NCBI GenBank assembly: GCA_963837805.1
Contig: CAWIOU010000023.1
Coordinates: 558,001 to 622,000 of the forward strand
Source of the DNA: Bog-756 sp963837805
GTDB taxonomy: Bacteria > Actinomycetota > Acidimicrobiia > Acidimicrobiales > RAAP-2
Direction of reading: 5' to 3'
Length of the DNA stretch: 64,000 nt
Shown: positions 8,159 through 16,812 of the stretch, one piece after another
Numbering within the stretch: position 1 is the first letter of the stretch
Layout of the letters: each line of letters opens with the position of its first letter
Notes under the pieces: model-generated
Databases searched by the model: none
Told to the model about the DNA's origin: nothing
The model's input: only the letters and a program-made list of their open reading frames with translations
Translations under genes and position numbers: made by a program

Positions 8159-8260
8159 CTGCCCCTACCGTCGGATAAGCCACACCGGAGCTTACCCCCC
8201 CTACCAGGGCCTCGCCGAAACTGCTCGTTCAGGCCCCAGGCCCAGGTGGCCGTGGCTTCC

Positions 8261-8629
8261 CTACCCCTCGAGCCTCTTCTGCACATCAGCGATGAAATCG
8301 GCCAGATCCCCGCTCAGCGAGCCCACTTCCTGGGTGAGCGCCGGAAGGTACCCCATGCCCTGCTCGCCGTAGCCCTTGTCGAATCCGGCGGCCACGGCCC
8401 GGTAGCGCTCGAACAGATCCGTGAATCGATCACCGATCTCGAGGTCCGGGCAGGGATTCTCCCTCAGCCAGCGTTGGCCTTCGGTGGCCGTCAGCCTCAT
8501 GGATTCGACCGCCGATCGTATGGCGGCGATCCCGTTGATCAGTGCGTTCTGGGCCAGATTGGTCACGGCCATCAGCGACTCGACCTGGTGTGCTGCCCGC
8601 TTGAACCACCCGTCGAACCCGTCGGTCAC
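8261..8629 (-). CDS. Helical hypothetical protein
   Basis: 122 residues, almost entirely predicted alpha-helical (QVESLMAVTNLAQNALINGI and LADFIADVQKRLEG), with no cysteine clusters except one and no membrane segment. The amphipathic pattern suggests a helical bundle or coiled-coil partner protein. No family is recognised. It probably shares a transcript with the PH-like protein gene downstream. Confidence 0.5.
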   Translation of the reverse strand: MTDGFDGWFKRAAHQVESLMAVTNLAQNALINGIAAIRSAVESMRLTATEGQRWLRENPCPDLEIGDRFTDLFERYRAVAAGFDKGYGEQGMGYLPALTQEVGSLSGDLADFIADVQKRLEG

Positions 8630-8776
8630 CGGTTAGCTCCGGTCACGACGCCTCTGCTGCGCCCGCTGACGATCGCCCTGTATCTTCGCTCACCCTGTTC
8701 ATCCTCCGGCGTCGGTTCATCATGGCGTCGAAGCGGGGCCACCACGCGGACCCTCGGCGACCGGGCGACACGGCCG

Positions 8777-9025
8777 TCATACGTGATGCGGGGGCCTGTC
8801 CCCGCCCTGACGGTCGGACCAACATCGATCGCACGCCTCGCAGTATGGCCTGGCTTCGGAATCGTGGCGCTCGCCGGGAGGATGCGAGCCGGAGTGGCCA
8901 CAGATCACGCACACCTCCGACCTCGTCCCGGACACCCACAGATCGTACGGCACCGAGGCTGGGCCGGGCCGATGGATGGACCGGTCCACCGCCACCCGTC
9001 CGAGACGGACCCGGATTGACGGCAC
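8777..9025 (-). CDS. Possible small zinc-ribbon protein
   Basis: 82-residue frame whose second half contains CVICGHSGSHPPG, then YCEACDRC, that is two CxxC knuckles about 20 residues apart as in zinc ribbons. The first third is Arg/Pro-rich and may not be translated, so the true start is unclear. High GC keeps several frames open in this stretch (8630-9189). Apart from this candidate nothing else is seen there. Confidence 0.3.
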   Translation of the reverse strand: MPSIRVRLGRVAVDRSIHRPGPASVPYDLWVSGTRSEVCVICGHSGSHPPGERHDSEARPYCEACDRCWSDRQGGDRPPHHV

Positions 9026-9189
9026 GGATGGCCGCCCGGGGGATATGGTTGCCGGCGACGTGCGTCAGTGGGCGTTGGCTCGACGATCGCATGTGGGGGA
9101 ATCAAGGGAAGGACCATCGTCATCATTCTTGAGTCACCATTCAGATGAACCGGATCCGTGGATGCGGATCGGTTCGAGAAAGGGCGGTC

Positions 9190-10530
9190 ATGGGGGAACA
9201 CCGGGGGAATTGGGTTGTGCCGTGTGCAGTGGCGTTGGGGATCGCCGTTGTTGTTGCCGGGTGTTCATCCTCCCCTTCGACGACCTCGACGACCAGCACC
9301 ACGGCCGCCTCGTCGTCGACGACGTCGGGAGGATCCACCTCCAGCGCACCCGGGGTGACGGCCACGGCCATCAACGTCGGGGCCATCTCCACGCTGACCG
9401 GTTCGATCGCCTCCGACTTCGACGGGCTCGCCCCCGGCGTCAAGGCCTACTTCGACATGGTCAATGCCGAAGGGGGGATCAACGGGCGCAAGCTGGTCCT
9501 GGCCTACAACCTGGATGACGGCGGGCAGCCCAGCCAGTTCACCCAGCTGACCCACACGCTCATCGACCAGGACCACGCCTTCGCCGTGATGGTGGCCTCG
9601 TACTGGTTCACCCCGAACTACTTCGTCGAGACCCACACCCCGACCTACGGCTACAACGTGAGCGGTAACTGGGAAGGACCCCCCAACCTGTTCGGGGCGG
9701 GCGGTAACTCGGTGCAGGACTATGCCGCCGGCGTGCCGTCCGACGCCTACTTCCTGAAGAAGACCCACTCGAAGGGGGTGGCGGTCATCAGCTACGGGCC
9801 CGCCATCACGTCCTCCTACAACGCCTGTTCGACGACGGCCAACGTCCTCAAGCAGAACGGGTACAACGTCAGCTACGAGGACCTCGGCGCCCAGCTCGGT
9901 GGTAGCTATTCGTCCGCCGTCCAGAAGATGCAGCAGACCGGCACCGACACGGTGATCTCCTGCATGCAGGAGAGCGACAACATCACCATGGCCCGCGACA
10001 TCCAGCAGTACGGGGTCAAGGTCACCCAGCTGTGGCTGAACGGATACGACCGGTCTCTCCTGTCCCAGTACAGCAGCCTGATGAGCCACGTCTACCTCGG
10101 GCTGTCGGGAACGGTGCCCTACGAGGCGGCCGCCATCGACAACACCTATCCGGGCATGAAGACCTACATCAAGGAGATGAACAAGTACGAGCCGGCCTTC
10201 ACCTACAACGGTGTCTCGCTCCAGGGGTGGCAGTCGGCCGCCCTCCTCGCCGATGCCCTCAAGCAGGCCGGGAAGAACTTCACCCAGGCCGACGTCGTGA
10301 ACATCACCAACCACTTCACCGCCAACAACAGCGGTGGTGTGTCCACGGTGACCAACTGGGAGACCGCCCACACCAAAACCGTCTACCCGGGGTGCGCCGC
10401 CACCGTCCAGGTCCAGGGCAAGAAGTTCGTGCCCGTCTTCGGCAAGGGGAACCAGGTCTTCGTCTGCTTGGGCCAGAGCGTGAAGCACCCGGTACCCGTC
10501 CCCGCGCCATCCGGCACGCCCGGCGCGTGA
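9190..10530 (+). CDS. Branched-chain-amino-acid-type ABC substrate-binding lipoprotein
   Basis: 446 residues. A signal peptide with lipobox VVVAGC (Cys near residue 21) leads into a Ser/Thr linker and a periplasmic-binding-protein type I fold (LivJ/Peripla_BP_6). Characteristic pieces are INVGAISTLTGSIASDFDGL near the start, AEGGINGRKLVL, and QWWLN-like strand segments. Such proteins bind amino acids, amides, short-chain acids or aromatic acids for import. The ATG at 9190 gives the correct signal peptide. No permease or ATPase is adjacent, so it is an orphan, and the tRNA-Asn fragment follows directly. A distant relative is encoded at 53685-55022. Confidence 0.88.
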   Translation: MGEHRGNWVVPCAVALGIAVVVAGCSSSPSTTSTTSTTAASSSTTSGGSTSSAPGVTATAINVGAISTLTGSIASDFDGLAPGVKAYFDMVNAEGGINGRKLVLAYNLDDGGQPSQFTQLTHTLIDQDHAFAVMVASYWFTPNYFVETHTPTYGYNVSGNWEGPPNLFGAGGNSVQDYAAGVPSDAYFLKKTHSKGVAVISYGPAITSSYNACSTTANVLKQNGYNVSYEDLGAQLGGSYSSAVQKMQQTGTDTVISCMQESDNITMARDIQQYGVKVTQLWLNGYDRSLLSQYSSLMSHVYLGLSGTVPYEAAAIDNTYPGMKTYIKEMNKYEPAFTYNGVSLQGWQSAALLADALKQAGKNFTQADVVNITNHFTANNSGGVSTVTNWETAHTKTVYPGCAATVQVQGKKFVPVFGKGNQVFVCLGQSVKHPVPVPAPSGTPGA

Positions 10531-10539
10531 GCCGGATTG

Positions 10540-10577
10540 TGCTCCGGGGGAGAGACTCGAACTCTCCACCTAGCGGT
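10540..10577. repeat. Left attachment-site repeat (tRNA-Asn 3' fragment)
   Basis: 38 bp that match 19396-19433, the 3' part of the tRNA-Asn gene, with a single mismatch (C at 10567 versus A at 19423). The rest of the tRNA is absent here. The copy is therefore the displaced 3' end left by integration at the tRNA gene. Confidence 0.85.
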
Positions 10578-10637
10578 GGTAACTAGGCACAGATCGCCAA
10601 CAGGGATCACTCCTCGAGGCCCCCCTCAACTGGTGTT

Positions 10638-10991
10638 TTGCTACCGGCTCGTGCCGGCTCATCCCGCGTCGCTCGCGCCCAGAACGCGCCCAGAACGCGC
10701 CCAGCAAAATACAGTGTGGTCTTCGACTACTACGGGGATTTCGATCGTCCCCGAGTCGTCACGGTGGCCGAGAACGCTCGGACGATGTTCGAAGGCTTGC
10801 CGGGTCTGCGCTTCAAGTTTTTCACTTTGGACGAGAAGCAGGAGCGAGCGATGAACTTTTACGTTTGGAACTCAAAGGAGGCAGCCGAGGCCTTCTTCAC
10901 CGATGAGCTCCGTGAGAGGGTTACTGGTCTGTACGGAGTGTCGCCCACCATCAGTTACTTGGAGGTTGCTGAGTTCGTGGACAACTCGTAG
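10638..10991 (+). CDS. YdhR/monooxygenase-like ferredoxin-fold protein, start uncertain
   Basis: 117-residue frame. The part from about residue 24 (KYSVVFDYYGDF, then FFTLDEKQERAMNFYVW, then EVAEFVD) resembles dimeric alpha-beta-barrel proteins such as putative mono-oxygenase YdhR: strand, long helix, then an NFYVWNSKEAAEAFF strand-helix unit. The N-terminal 23 residues are encoded by 11-bp tandem repeats (GCGCCCAGAAC, 10675-10704) next to the island boundary and are probably not native. The true start may be the GTG at 10716, or the gene may have lost its 5' end on integration. The function is unknown. Confidence 0.55.
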   Translation: MLPARAGSSRVARAQNAPRTRPAKYSVVFDYYGDFDRPRVVTVAENARTMFEGLPGLRFKFFTLDEKQERAMNFYVWNSKEAAEAFFTDELRERVTGLYGVSPTISYLEVAEFVDNS

Positions 10992-11151
10992 CTGGAGGAC
11001 GCTGGTCGGAGAATGGCCAACCGTGCAGCCCACTATCACCGGCTGAGCGTCGCGTTATCTACGTTCGGAAGCGACCCGTGCTCGCGCTCACTAACCGCCC
11101 ACGAACGGCACCGAGGGGTCAGCCCTTGGAACCACAAATAGGCTCGAGCAT

Positions 11152-12141
11152 GTGCTGACTCCGCCAACGGATCTTTCGGATAGCGACCTAGAGGAAGTGA
11201 TCGGACACGCCTGGGGTGTCCCCGTGGCTTCGCTCGAATATCACGCTGTCGGGTTTGGAAGCCACCACTGGGTGGCAACAGACAATCAGGGCCTCCGTCA
11301 CTTCGTGACCGTCGATGAGCTCAGCTCAGAATCTCATTTTGGGGACGAGGTCTCTGCACTCGGATTTCACCTTCGGCGGGCCTTAGAGGCCGCTACCGAC
11401 CTCCGAACCTTCGGGTGCAGTTTCGTTGTCGCACCGATCACCACGAAGGCTGACGAGCCCTTCTTCCAGTTCAGTGGCTACTCCGTGGCGCTCTACCCCT
11501 TCATCGAAGGCCGGAGCTTCTCCTTTGAGGAGCCATTTGGCGAAGCTGACCGGGACCATGTCCTTGCAGTAGTTCTCGCACTGCATAAGGTGCCGATCTC
11601 GGCCATCCGGCCGCCCGAAACGGAAGGGTTTGTTGTGCCGTGGCTCGACCAGCTTGACCGTTCGATGCATCACGGCAGCGAGGGAGGAAAACCCAAGGGA
11701 CCCTACGCCGCGATTGCTGCTCAACTCCTCGTCGACAACGAAACTCACATTAGACGACTGATCGCCCGCTACCGAGCCCTGGTGGCCCAGTACCTGAGCG
11801 ATCCAGCTCCTGTAGTGATCACCCATGGTGAGATCCATCCCGGAAATGTGATGGAGACTCTGGAGGGCTGGGTGATTGTGGACTGGGATACCGTTCTGCT
11901 TGCCCCACCTGAGCGGGATCTCTGGAGGCTGGCACAAGCCGATGGATCAGTGCTTCGGGCGTATGCGGACGCCACTGGAACCGCTCCCACCGAATGGCTC
12001 GTTGAGATGTATGGCATGCGTTGGGATCTAGCCGAGATCGCCTCGTTTGCTGCGGAGTTCAGGGAGCCGCACGAAGATACCGGGGACAGCCGGAAGGGTC
12101 TGGAGATCCTCCGTTCAGTTGTAGGGCGGCTGGGGGTGTAG
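11152..12141 (+). CDS. Aminoglycoside phosphotransferase (APH)-family kinase
   Basis: 329 residues with the protein-kinase-like APH fold. The catalytic loop reads THGEIHPGNVM (HxDxxxxN type, with Glu in place of the usual catalytic Asp), and the metal-binding loop VIVDWDTVLLAPPERDLWRL provides the DFD-equivalent Asp. A hinge-like YPFIEGRSF segment is present. The family phosphorylates antibiotics, choline, sugars or other small molecules, and the substrate cannot be told here. It starts at GTG 11152. The gene sits in the tRNA-Asn island. The Asp-to-Glu change at the catalytic base position needs checking by alignment. Confidence 0.75.
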   Translation: MLTPPTDLSDSDLEEVIGHAWGVPVASLEYHAVGFGSHHWVATDNQGLRHFVTVDELSSESHFGDEVSALGFHLRRALEAATDLRTFGCSFVVAPITTKADEPFFQFSGYSVALYPFIEGRSFSFEEPFGEADRDHVLAVVLALHKVPISAIRPPETEGFVVPWLDQLDRSMHHGSEGGKPKGPYAAIAAQLLVDNETHIRRLIARYRALVAQYLSDPAPVVITHGEIHPGNVMETLEGWVIVDWDTVLLAPPERDLWRLAQADGSVLRAYADATGTAPTEWLVEMYGMRWDLAEIASFAAEFREPHEDTGDSRKGLEILRSVVGRLGV

Positions 12142-12225
12142 GAATCGACAGCCCAATCTCGAGATCGGCCTCCATAACGTGGATGCCAATCCCAGAGAAC
12201 ACCGGCTATGCCTGCCGACTGACGC

Positions 12226-12579
12226 TTACGCCCTAGGCGGCGGAGCGACCTGGCCCTCTGTCAGCCGACGATCGATTTCAGCACCCATGATCTTGCAGTC
12301 TCTCACCGGGTGGTCATATCGGCAGAGCAACGCGCCAGACAGGTAGTCACGGGCCTTCAGCAATGTGGCGATCTGATCGTCCAGAGCTTTGAGTCGTTGC
12401 CTGGCGATGGCCTTCCATCCGGCAACGTTCGCTGCTTCGAGGATTCCGGTGATGTCTTCCAAGGCGAGCCCCGCGTGGTGCCCCGCAACACCGGGTCTGA
12501 GGCGGTCGTACCGGTTGATGGCGGTGACGAACGCCTTTGAGCACCAGGCGGCTCTCGCCCAAGCCGGCCGAGGGCCGGT
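12226..12579 (-). pseudogene. MerR-family regulator remnant lacking its DNA-binding domain
   Basis: The frame encodes the C-terminal half of a MerR-type regulator: INRYDRLRPG, LEDITGILEA, the dimerisation helix RQRLKALDDQIATLLKARDY, then CRYDHPVRDC with two conserved cysteines, and GAEIDRRLTEG. Upstream, the frame hits stops at 12580-12585, and no winged-helix sequence (TLRYYE-type) is found. The DNA-binding part is therefore lost. An ATG at 12462 could give a 78-residue dimerisation-only product. It looks like a decayed gene of the island. Confidence 0.65.
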
Positions 12580-12662
12580 TCATCAAACGCTGGGGCCTGA
12601 CTGGTTACCTTTGAGGGGTACCCTGGGCAGTCCCAGCCCCCCTAACTAGCCAGCAATCGGCT

Positions 12663-13010
12663 TCAGCCGTGGAACGTCGAGGCGTTGATCAGAAACTCGA
12701 CCGTCTTTGCATCAGTCAAATCCATCACTGGAACAATTTCCCAGGTGTACCAAGCGCTGAACTTCGCCGCTGCATCCGCAAGGGCTGTAACGTCATCCGT
12801 TTCGTTGATAGCACAGCCGCCGCTTCCGTCCGCTCGTGCCACAAAGGCGATCATGGTTTCATTCTCTGGGACCGTCCACCTACCGAACGCCTCAAGAATC
12901 TTCTTCCCCTCAGAGATTCGTTCGCTGGAGTCGCCATTCCCGTCACGGAGTGTCCATAAGCCTGCAACTGAAAGGGCAGATCGCGCAACTCGATCAGCCA
13001 ACAGTGCCAT
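12663..13010 (-). CDS. DUF3303-like protein
   Basis: About 115 residues. The core ILEAFGRWTVPENETMIAFV, RADGSGGCAINETDD and YTWEIVPVMDL matches the DUF3303 pattern (a ferredoxin-like alpha/beta protein of unknown function), which usually begins MKFMVTW. Here the expected first strand appears as LWTLRDG and is preceded by sequence that does not fit, so the start is uncertain: an ATG at 13010 overlaps the upstream gene by 17 bp. The 5' end may have been altered. It is downstream of, and probably cotranscribed with, 12994-13401. Confidence 0.5.
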   Translation of the reverse strand: MALLADRVARSALSVAGLWTLRDGNGDSSERISEGKKILEAFGRWTVPENETMIAFVARADGSGGCAINETDDVTALADAAAKFSAWYTWEIVPVMDLTDAKTVEFLINASTFHG

Positions 13011-13401
13011 CAATCGTTCGGGCGAAGTTGAGGAGTTTGTCCACCATTTCGTGCGCAACGTTAATCAGCGCTCGGCCAGTGTCCGTTGAAAAGTCCGTTA
13101 CATCACAAAAGGCCTGCCGGGCAACCATTTCCGCTGCCGAATACCGAGGCTTAGAGCTGAGGTACGGGCGCATCTCCTCACTAAGTAGGAAGTAGTCGAG
13201 ATCCCCACGAGCAGCCATTTCGACCGTGACCTTCACGAGCTCTCGGCCCGCATCCGCTCGGTCCTTGTCGATCAACAGGATCGATTTCAACCCGAAACAT
13301 GCCCATTCACCCAATACATCGACGGCGTTCTCCTCCGAAACCATGTCCGGGATTTGAAATGAACGCCGCAAGGCCAGCCGCCACTCCGCCTCGTTAGCCA
13401 C
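12994..13401 (-). CDS. Hypothetical protein in island
   Basis: 135 residues, mixed helical, no membrane segment (MANEAEWRLALRRSFQIPD at the start, RALINVAHEMVDKLLNF near the end). The amino-acid composition is balanced and the GC is lower than in the housekeeping genes, so it looks like a real island gene. No family is recognised. It precedes the DUF3303-like gene on the same strand. Confidence 0.45.
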   Translation of the reverse strand: MANEAEWRLALRRSFQIPDMVSEENAVDVLGEWACFGLKSILLIDKDRADAGRELVKVTVEMAARGDLDYFLLSEEMRPYLSSKPRYSAAEMVARQAFCDVTDFSTDTGRALINVAHEMVDKLLNFARTIDGTVG

Positions 13402-13809
13402 CTACGAACCCTCCTCCATCAAGACACCTCGCGTTCTGTCCTCGGCGTGTCCGCGTCCGCCGAGCCACCGCTTACCGAAGTCCCTTCTAGCAGATTGCCC
13501 ACTCAGCGTCCATCGTCACCACTGACAATGCCGCTTTTGGAATCACTAGGTCGTTCAGTCGAACGAGTGAGAGGTCGATTGCTATCTGCCCCGATCACCG
13601 GCACTCAGGGGCGCGCCATCTCTGTTCAGACGCGATCGATGCTCGCAGTCCGCGAACTGCCCCATGATCGGCTTCGGAGGCAATGAAAGATCGCCGGCTC
13701 CTCCCAAGCTGAGAGGCGCCCACGAGGGCTTGCGTCTCCACGAAAAAGGGGCGAAGAAAGGTTGGCCCAGGCGTTGTCCTTCCTGAGGCGGTGTCTTCCT
13801 GCATTGCTG
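13402..13809. other. Non-coding stretch before the second IS element
   Basis: About 400 bp with only short frames lacking family resemblance or start signals. The last four bases (13806-13809, GCTG) are one arm of the target duplication of the IS element. Nothing else is seen. Confidence 0.5.
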
Positions 13810-13956
13810 TGTCGTCGATCACCGGAAACTCCCCAGAGATGATCACTGAAATTCCCCAGTTGTGAGCCCGGGGTGGATGCACAGATCCACCACCTGAGGT
13901 GAGGCCCCTTCGAAGCTGGCGGTTCCTATGCCAACCAGCCCGAAGGAGCCACCTCC

Positions 13957-15261
13957 ATGCTCACACGAGGAGAAGACGTGGAAGCTCATGCACTGAGGAA
14001 GAGGGGATGGTCGATCTCGGCCATCGCCCGTCACCTGGACCGCGACCGGAAGACGATCCGGGCCTATCTGAACGACGAACGGGTCCCGGGCGTGCGGGCC
14101 CGCCGTGGGCCGGACCCGTTGGCCCCCTTCGAGAAGTACCTGACCGCCCGCTTCGCCGATGACCACCACGTCTGGGGCACCGTCCTGTTCGAGGAGGTCA
14201 AAACGCTCGGCTACTCCCAGAGCTATCCGACGTTCGTGCGCCAGGTCCGGACCAAGGGCCTGCGCCCGCACTGCGAGGCGTGCTCAGGCGTGAAGGGCCG
14301 CGACACCATCGAGATCGACCACCCCCCGGGCGAGGAGATCCAATGGGACTGGTTCGAGCGTCGCCGGGCCCCATGGGGCGGGACCGCCTATGTCCTGCTC
14401 GGCACGTTGCCCCACTCGAGCCGGACCCGGGGGGTCCTCGCCGAGTCGATGGACCAGGCCCATCTCATCGAGGCCATGGACGGCGTGCTCCGGCGCCTGG
14501 GCGGGACGCCACGGGTCTGGAGGACGGACCGGCTGGCCACGGTGATCCGTCCGGGCACGAAGGACGTCCAGGCGACGTTTGCCCCGGTGGCCAAGCACTA
14601 CCGAGCCATCGTCGAGCCCTGTCCGCCGAGGCGCGGCAATCGCAAAGGGGCGGTCGAGGCGGCGGTGAGCTACACGTCGGGCCGATGGTGGCGATCCCTC
14701 GGTGCGAAGAGTCCCGAGGAGGCCCAGCTCCTGCTCGACCGGTTCCTCTCGGGGCCCGGAGACGCCCGACCACGGCGCACCGCCTTCGGGGAGAAGACGA
14801 CGGTGGGCGAACTGGCCGACGCCGAGCCGTTGTTGGCCCTGCCGACGCTCCCGTTTCCAGCCACCGTCATCGTCGAACGACCAGTGGACGACAACGCCAC
14901 CGTCGCCTTCCGGGGCAACCGCTACTCCGTGCAGCCGGGGTTGTCCGGGACGACCCTCGAGCTGCGACACCGGCTCGCTTCGTCGACCCTCCAGGTCCAT
15001 GCCGCCTCGGGGGCACTCCTGGTCAGTCATCGGCTGGCCCCGAGTGGTGCAGGGACCATCGTGCGCACCCCCGAGCATCGAACGGCTCTGGAGTCGGTCG
15101 TCCTGTCCAGCTTCACCACGGCCCGACCCTGCGACACCAAGGCCAATCGGCCGCCCGGTCCCGAGTCGCTGGCCGAGGCGGCCCGCCTGCTCGGCACCGA
15201 AGGCCGAGAGGTCACGGTCGACCTGTCGGGCTATGCCGACCTGGTCGAGGGCATCCGATGA
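13957..15261 (+). CDS. istA: IS21 transposase IstA
   Basis: 434 residues. It cuts and joins the element ends. The N-terminal helix-turn-helix (RGWSISAIARHLDRDRKTIR, about residues 16-35) binds the terminal repeats. The RNase-H-like integrase core has its catalytic acidic residues at Asp131 (IQWDWFE), Asp191 (RTDRL) and Glu234 (RKGAVEAA). The C-terminal beta-barrel (NRYSVQPGLSG) is typical of IstA. The length is slightly below classical IS21 IstA. The ATG at 13957 (MLTRGEDVEAHALRKRGW) is the natural start. The stop overlaps the istB start in ATGA, which couples translation. Confidence 0.95.
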   Translation: MLTRGEDVEAHALRKRGWSISAIARHLDRDRKTIRAYLNDERVPGVRARRGPDPLAPFEKYLTARFADDHHVWGTVLFEEVKTLGYSQSYPTFVRQVRTKGLRPHCEACSGVKGRDTIEIDHPPGEEIQWDWFERRRAPWGGTAYVLLGTLPHSSRTRGVLAESMDQAHLIEAMDGVLRRLGGTPRVWRTDRLATVIRPGTKDVQATFAPVAKHYRAIVEPCPPRRGNRKGAVEAAVSYTSGRWWRSLGAKSPEEAQLLLDRFLSGPGDARPRRTAFGEKTTVGELADAEPLLALPTLPFPATVIVERPVDDNATVAFRGNRYSVQPGLSGTTLELRHRLASSTLQVHAASGALLVSHRLAPSGAGTIVRTPEHRTALESVVLSSFTTARPCDTKANRPPGPESLAEAARLLGTEGREVTVDLSGYADLVEGIR

Positions 15262-16049
15262 GCGACAACTCCCTCTATCAGCAGGCCCGGGGCCATCTGG
15301 CCTACCTGCGCATGGCCGCCGCCGCCGAGGCCCTCCCCGCCGAGCTCGAGTACGCCACCAGTCAGAAGCTCGGTCACACGGCCTTCCTCGAGAGGATCCT
15401 GCAGGTGGAGGTCGCAGCCACCGAGATCCGCCGGCGGGCCAGTCTCGAGCGCTTCGCCTCGCTGCCCTCGCCGTTCCGGCTGGAGGACTTCGACTTCGAC
15501 GCCCAGCCGTCGATCGACAAGAAGCTGGTCAACGAGCTGGCCACGCTGCGGTTCTTAGAGGACGCCACCAACGTGCTGTTCATCGGGCCACCCGGGGTGG
15601 GCAAGACCATGCTGGCCGTCGCCCTGGCCCGGGCCTCCATCGACGCGGGCTATCGCACCTATTACACAACGGCGGCAGACCTGGTGGCCCGCTGTCACCG
15701 GGCGGCCCTCGAAGGACGGTGGGCCACCACCATGCGCTTCTTCGCCGGACCCAGACTGTTGGTCATCGACGAGGTCGGCTACCTGCCCCTGGCCAACGAG
15801 GCAGCTGCCGCCCTCTTCCAGGTGATCACCCAGCGCTACCTGAAGAGCTCGACCGTGCTCACCACGAACTTGGGCGTCGGGTCCTGGGGGAAGATCTTCG
15901 ACGACCCCATGGTGGCCGCCGCCATGCTCGACCGGCTGCTCCACCGGTCGGTCGTATTCAACATCGACGGCGAGAGCTATCGGATGCGGGCCCATCGAGC
16001 CCAGGCCGAGAAGCTCACGAAGGGGGTGAAGTCCAACTCCAAGACATAG
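15258..16049 (+). CDS. istB: IS21 helper ATPase IstB
   Basis: 263 residues, the AAA+ partner of IstA. Walker A GPPGVGKT has Lys116, and Walker B VIDEVGYLPL has Asp171. The sensor-like motif STVLTTNLGVGSWGKIF is the family signature (T-N-…-W). The N-terminal helical domain MSDNSLYQQARGHLAYLRM precedes the ATPase. The start codon overlaps the end of istA. The copy at 255-1046 encodes what appears to be the same protein. Confidence 0.95.
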   Translation: MSDNSLYQQARGHLAYLRMAAAAEALPAELEYATSQKLGHTAFLERILQVEVAATEIRRRASLERFASLPSPFRLEDFDFDAQPSIDKKLVNELATLRFLEDATNVLFIGPPGVGKTMLAVALARASIDAGYRTYYTTAADLVARCHRAALEGRWATTMRFFAGPRLLVIDEVGYLPLANEAAAALFQVITQRYLKSSTVLTTNLGVGSWGKIFDDPMVAAAMLDRLLHRSVVFNIDGESYRMRAHRAQAEKLTKGVKSNSKT

Positions 16050-16129
16050 TCTTTGGCATCACCCCATCCCGGGCGAGCACCTGGGGAATTTCGATGATCG
16101 AGAGTGGGGAGTTTCCGTGATCGGCGTCA

Positions 16130-16456
16130 GCTGCGACGAGCATCAACTCACGCAAGTCAGCGCCGCTTACTTCCAAGTCAGCTTAGAGTTGGTGGCGCTA
16201 ACCATCGACCCCACGCAAATGACGAGTCAGACGAGTAACGAGCGAGGGTCGGCAGGTGAGTCTGAACGTTTCCCCTCACGTAGACGGCCCAATCCGTATC
16301 GGATAAGTGGTGGGTGTGGCGCCGGCCGATCTCGACCAGACTTAGGTCGAATAACCCGGCCCTGCCCCCAAGCGTGAAATCGCCGTGACTGCACGACAAT
16401 GTTCTCACTCGATCAAGGGCACCTTCACGCAGATATCGCCATCGCTGTGCGCTTGT
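16130..16456. other. No recognisable feature
   Basis: About 330 bp after the IS element. Short frames exist on both strands but have no family resemblance, ribosome-binding site or conserved motif. It may be remnant sequence of the gene or spacer that the element interrupted. Confidence 0.4.
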
Positions 16457-16654
16457 CTACGCACTTTGCCTTGCATGACGACCTCTGTCGCTGCCAGGCA
16501 ACCTGTGAAGTGAGCAGAGTTCGGCACCGTTGTAAACAGACAAGTGGGTCATGCACCCCTGTTCTGCACAAACTCGGTCTCGGTTGTAGATGAGGGGCCC
16601 ACGGGCAGAAGCACGGTGAGCAATGGGTGGTGTCTCAACAGGTTTCGCCGTCAA
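16457..16654 (-). CDS. Small Cys/His protein, possible zinc binder
   Basis: 65-residue frame with a central RVCAEQGCMTHLSVYN and a following LCSLH. The pattern Cys-x4-Cys, LSxYN, Cys-x2-His recurs in short actinobacterial proteins of unknown function and suggests one zinc site. The start is uncertain and there is no clear ribosome-binding site. It stands alone in the island. Confidence 0.4.
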   Translation of the reverse strand: MTAKPVETPPIAHRASARGPLIYNRDRVCAEQGCMTHLSVYNGAELCSLHRLPGSDRGRHARQSA

Positions 16655-16812
16655 CCCATGCTCCCTTTGTTCGGTTCTAACTACATCATCCCACGTTGTC
16701 GAACCTTTTGATCAGCCAGGCCGTATTGCTCGGACGTCACCTGAATGAAGGTCCCGTTCGGTTCCGAGTGTGCGGTGCGACAACGGAACACTGGTGATCG
16801 ACACCTGGGCGG

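Larger units (their letters stand above)
13810..16129 (+). mobile_element. IS21-family insertion sequence, copy 2 (intact)
   Basis: 2320 bp, nearly identical to copy 1 but inverted relative to it. The ends TGTCGTCGATCACC (13810) and, inverted, TGACGCCGATCACGG (16129) each contain two blocks of about 19 bp of the type GATCAC..GAAA.TCCCCAG (13810-13859 and 16081-16129). The 4-bp target duplication GCTG is at 13806-13809 and 16130-16133. Both istA and istB are open, so this copy could be active. It lies within the tRNA-Asn island. Confidence 0.94.

Noticed and set aside
9265..10569. Long open frame opposite the substrate-binding protein gene
   Set aside because: Antisense to a gene with signal peptide and family motifs; the translated product is low-complexity and lacks conserved segments.
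14280..16049. 589-codon frame through istA and istB in copy 2
   Set aside because: IstA and IstB have separate, well-supported frames with the usual ATGA overlap; the alternate frame within istA is accidental.
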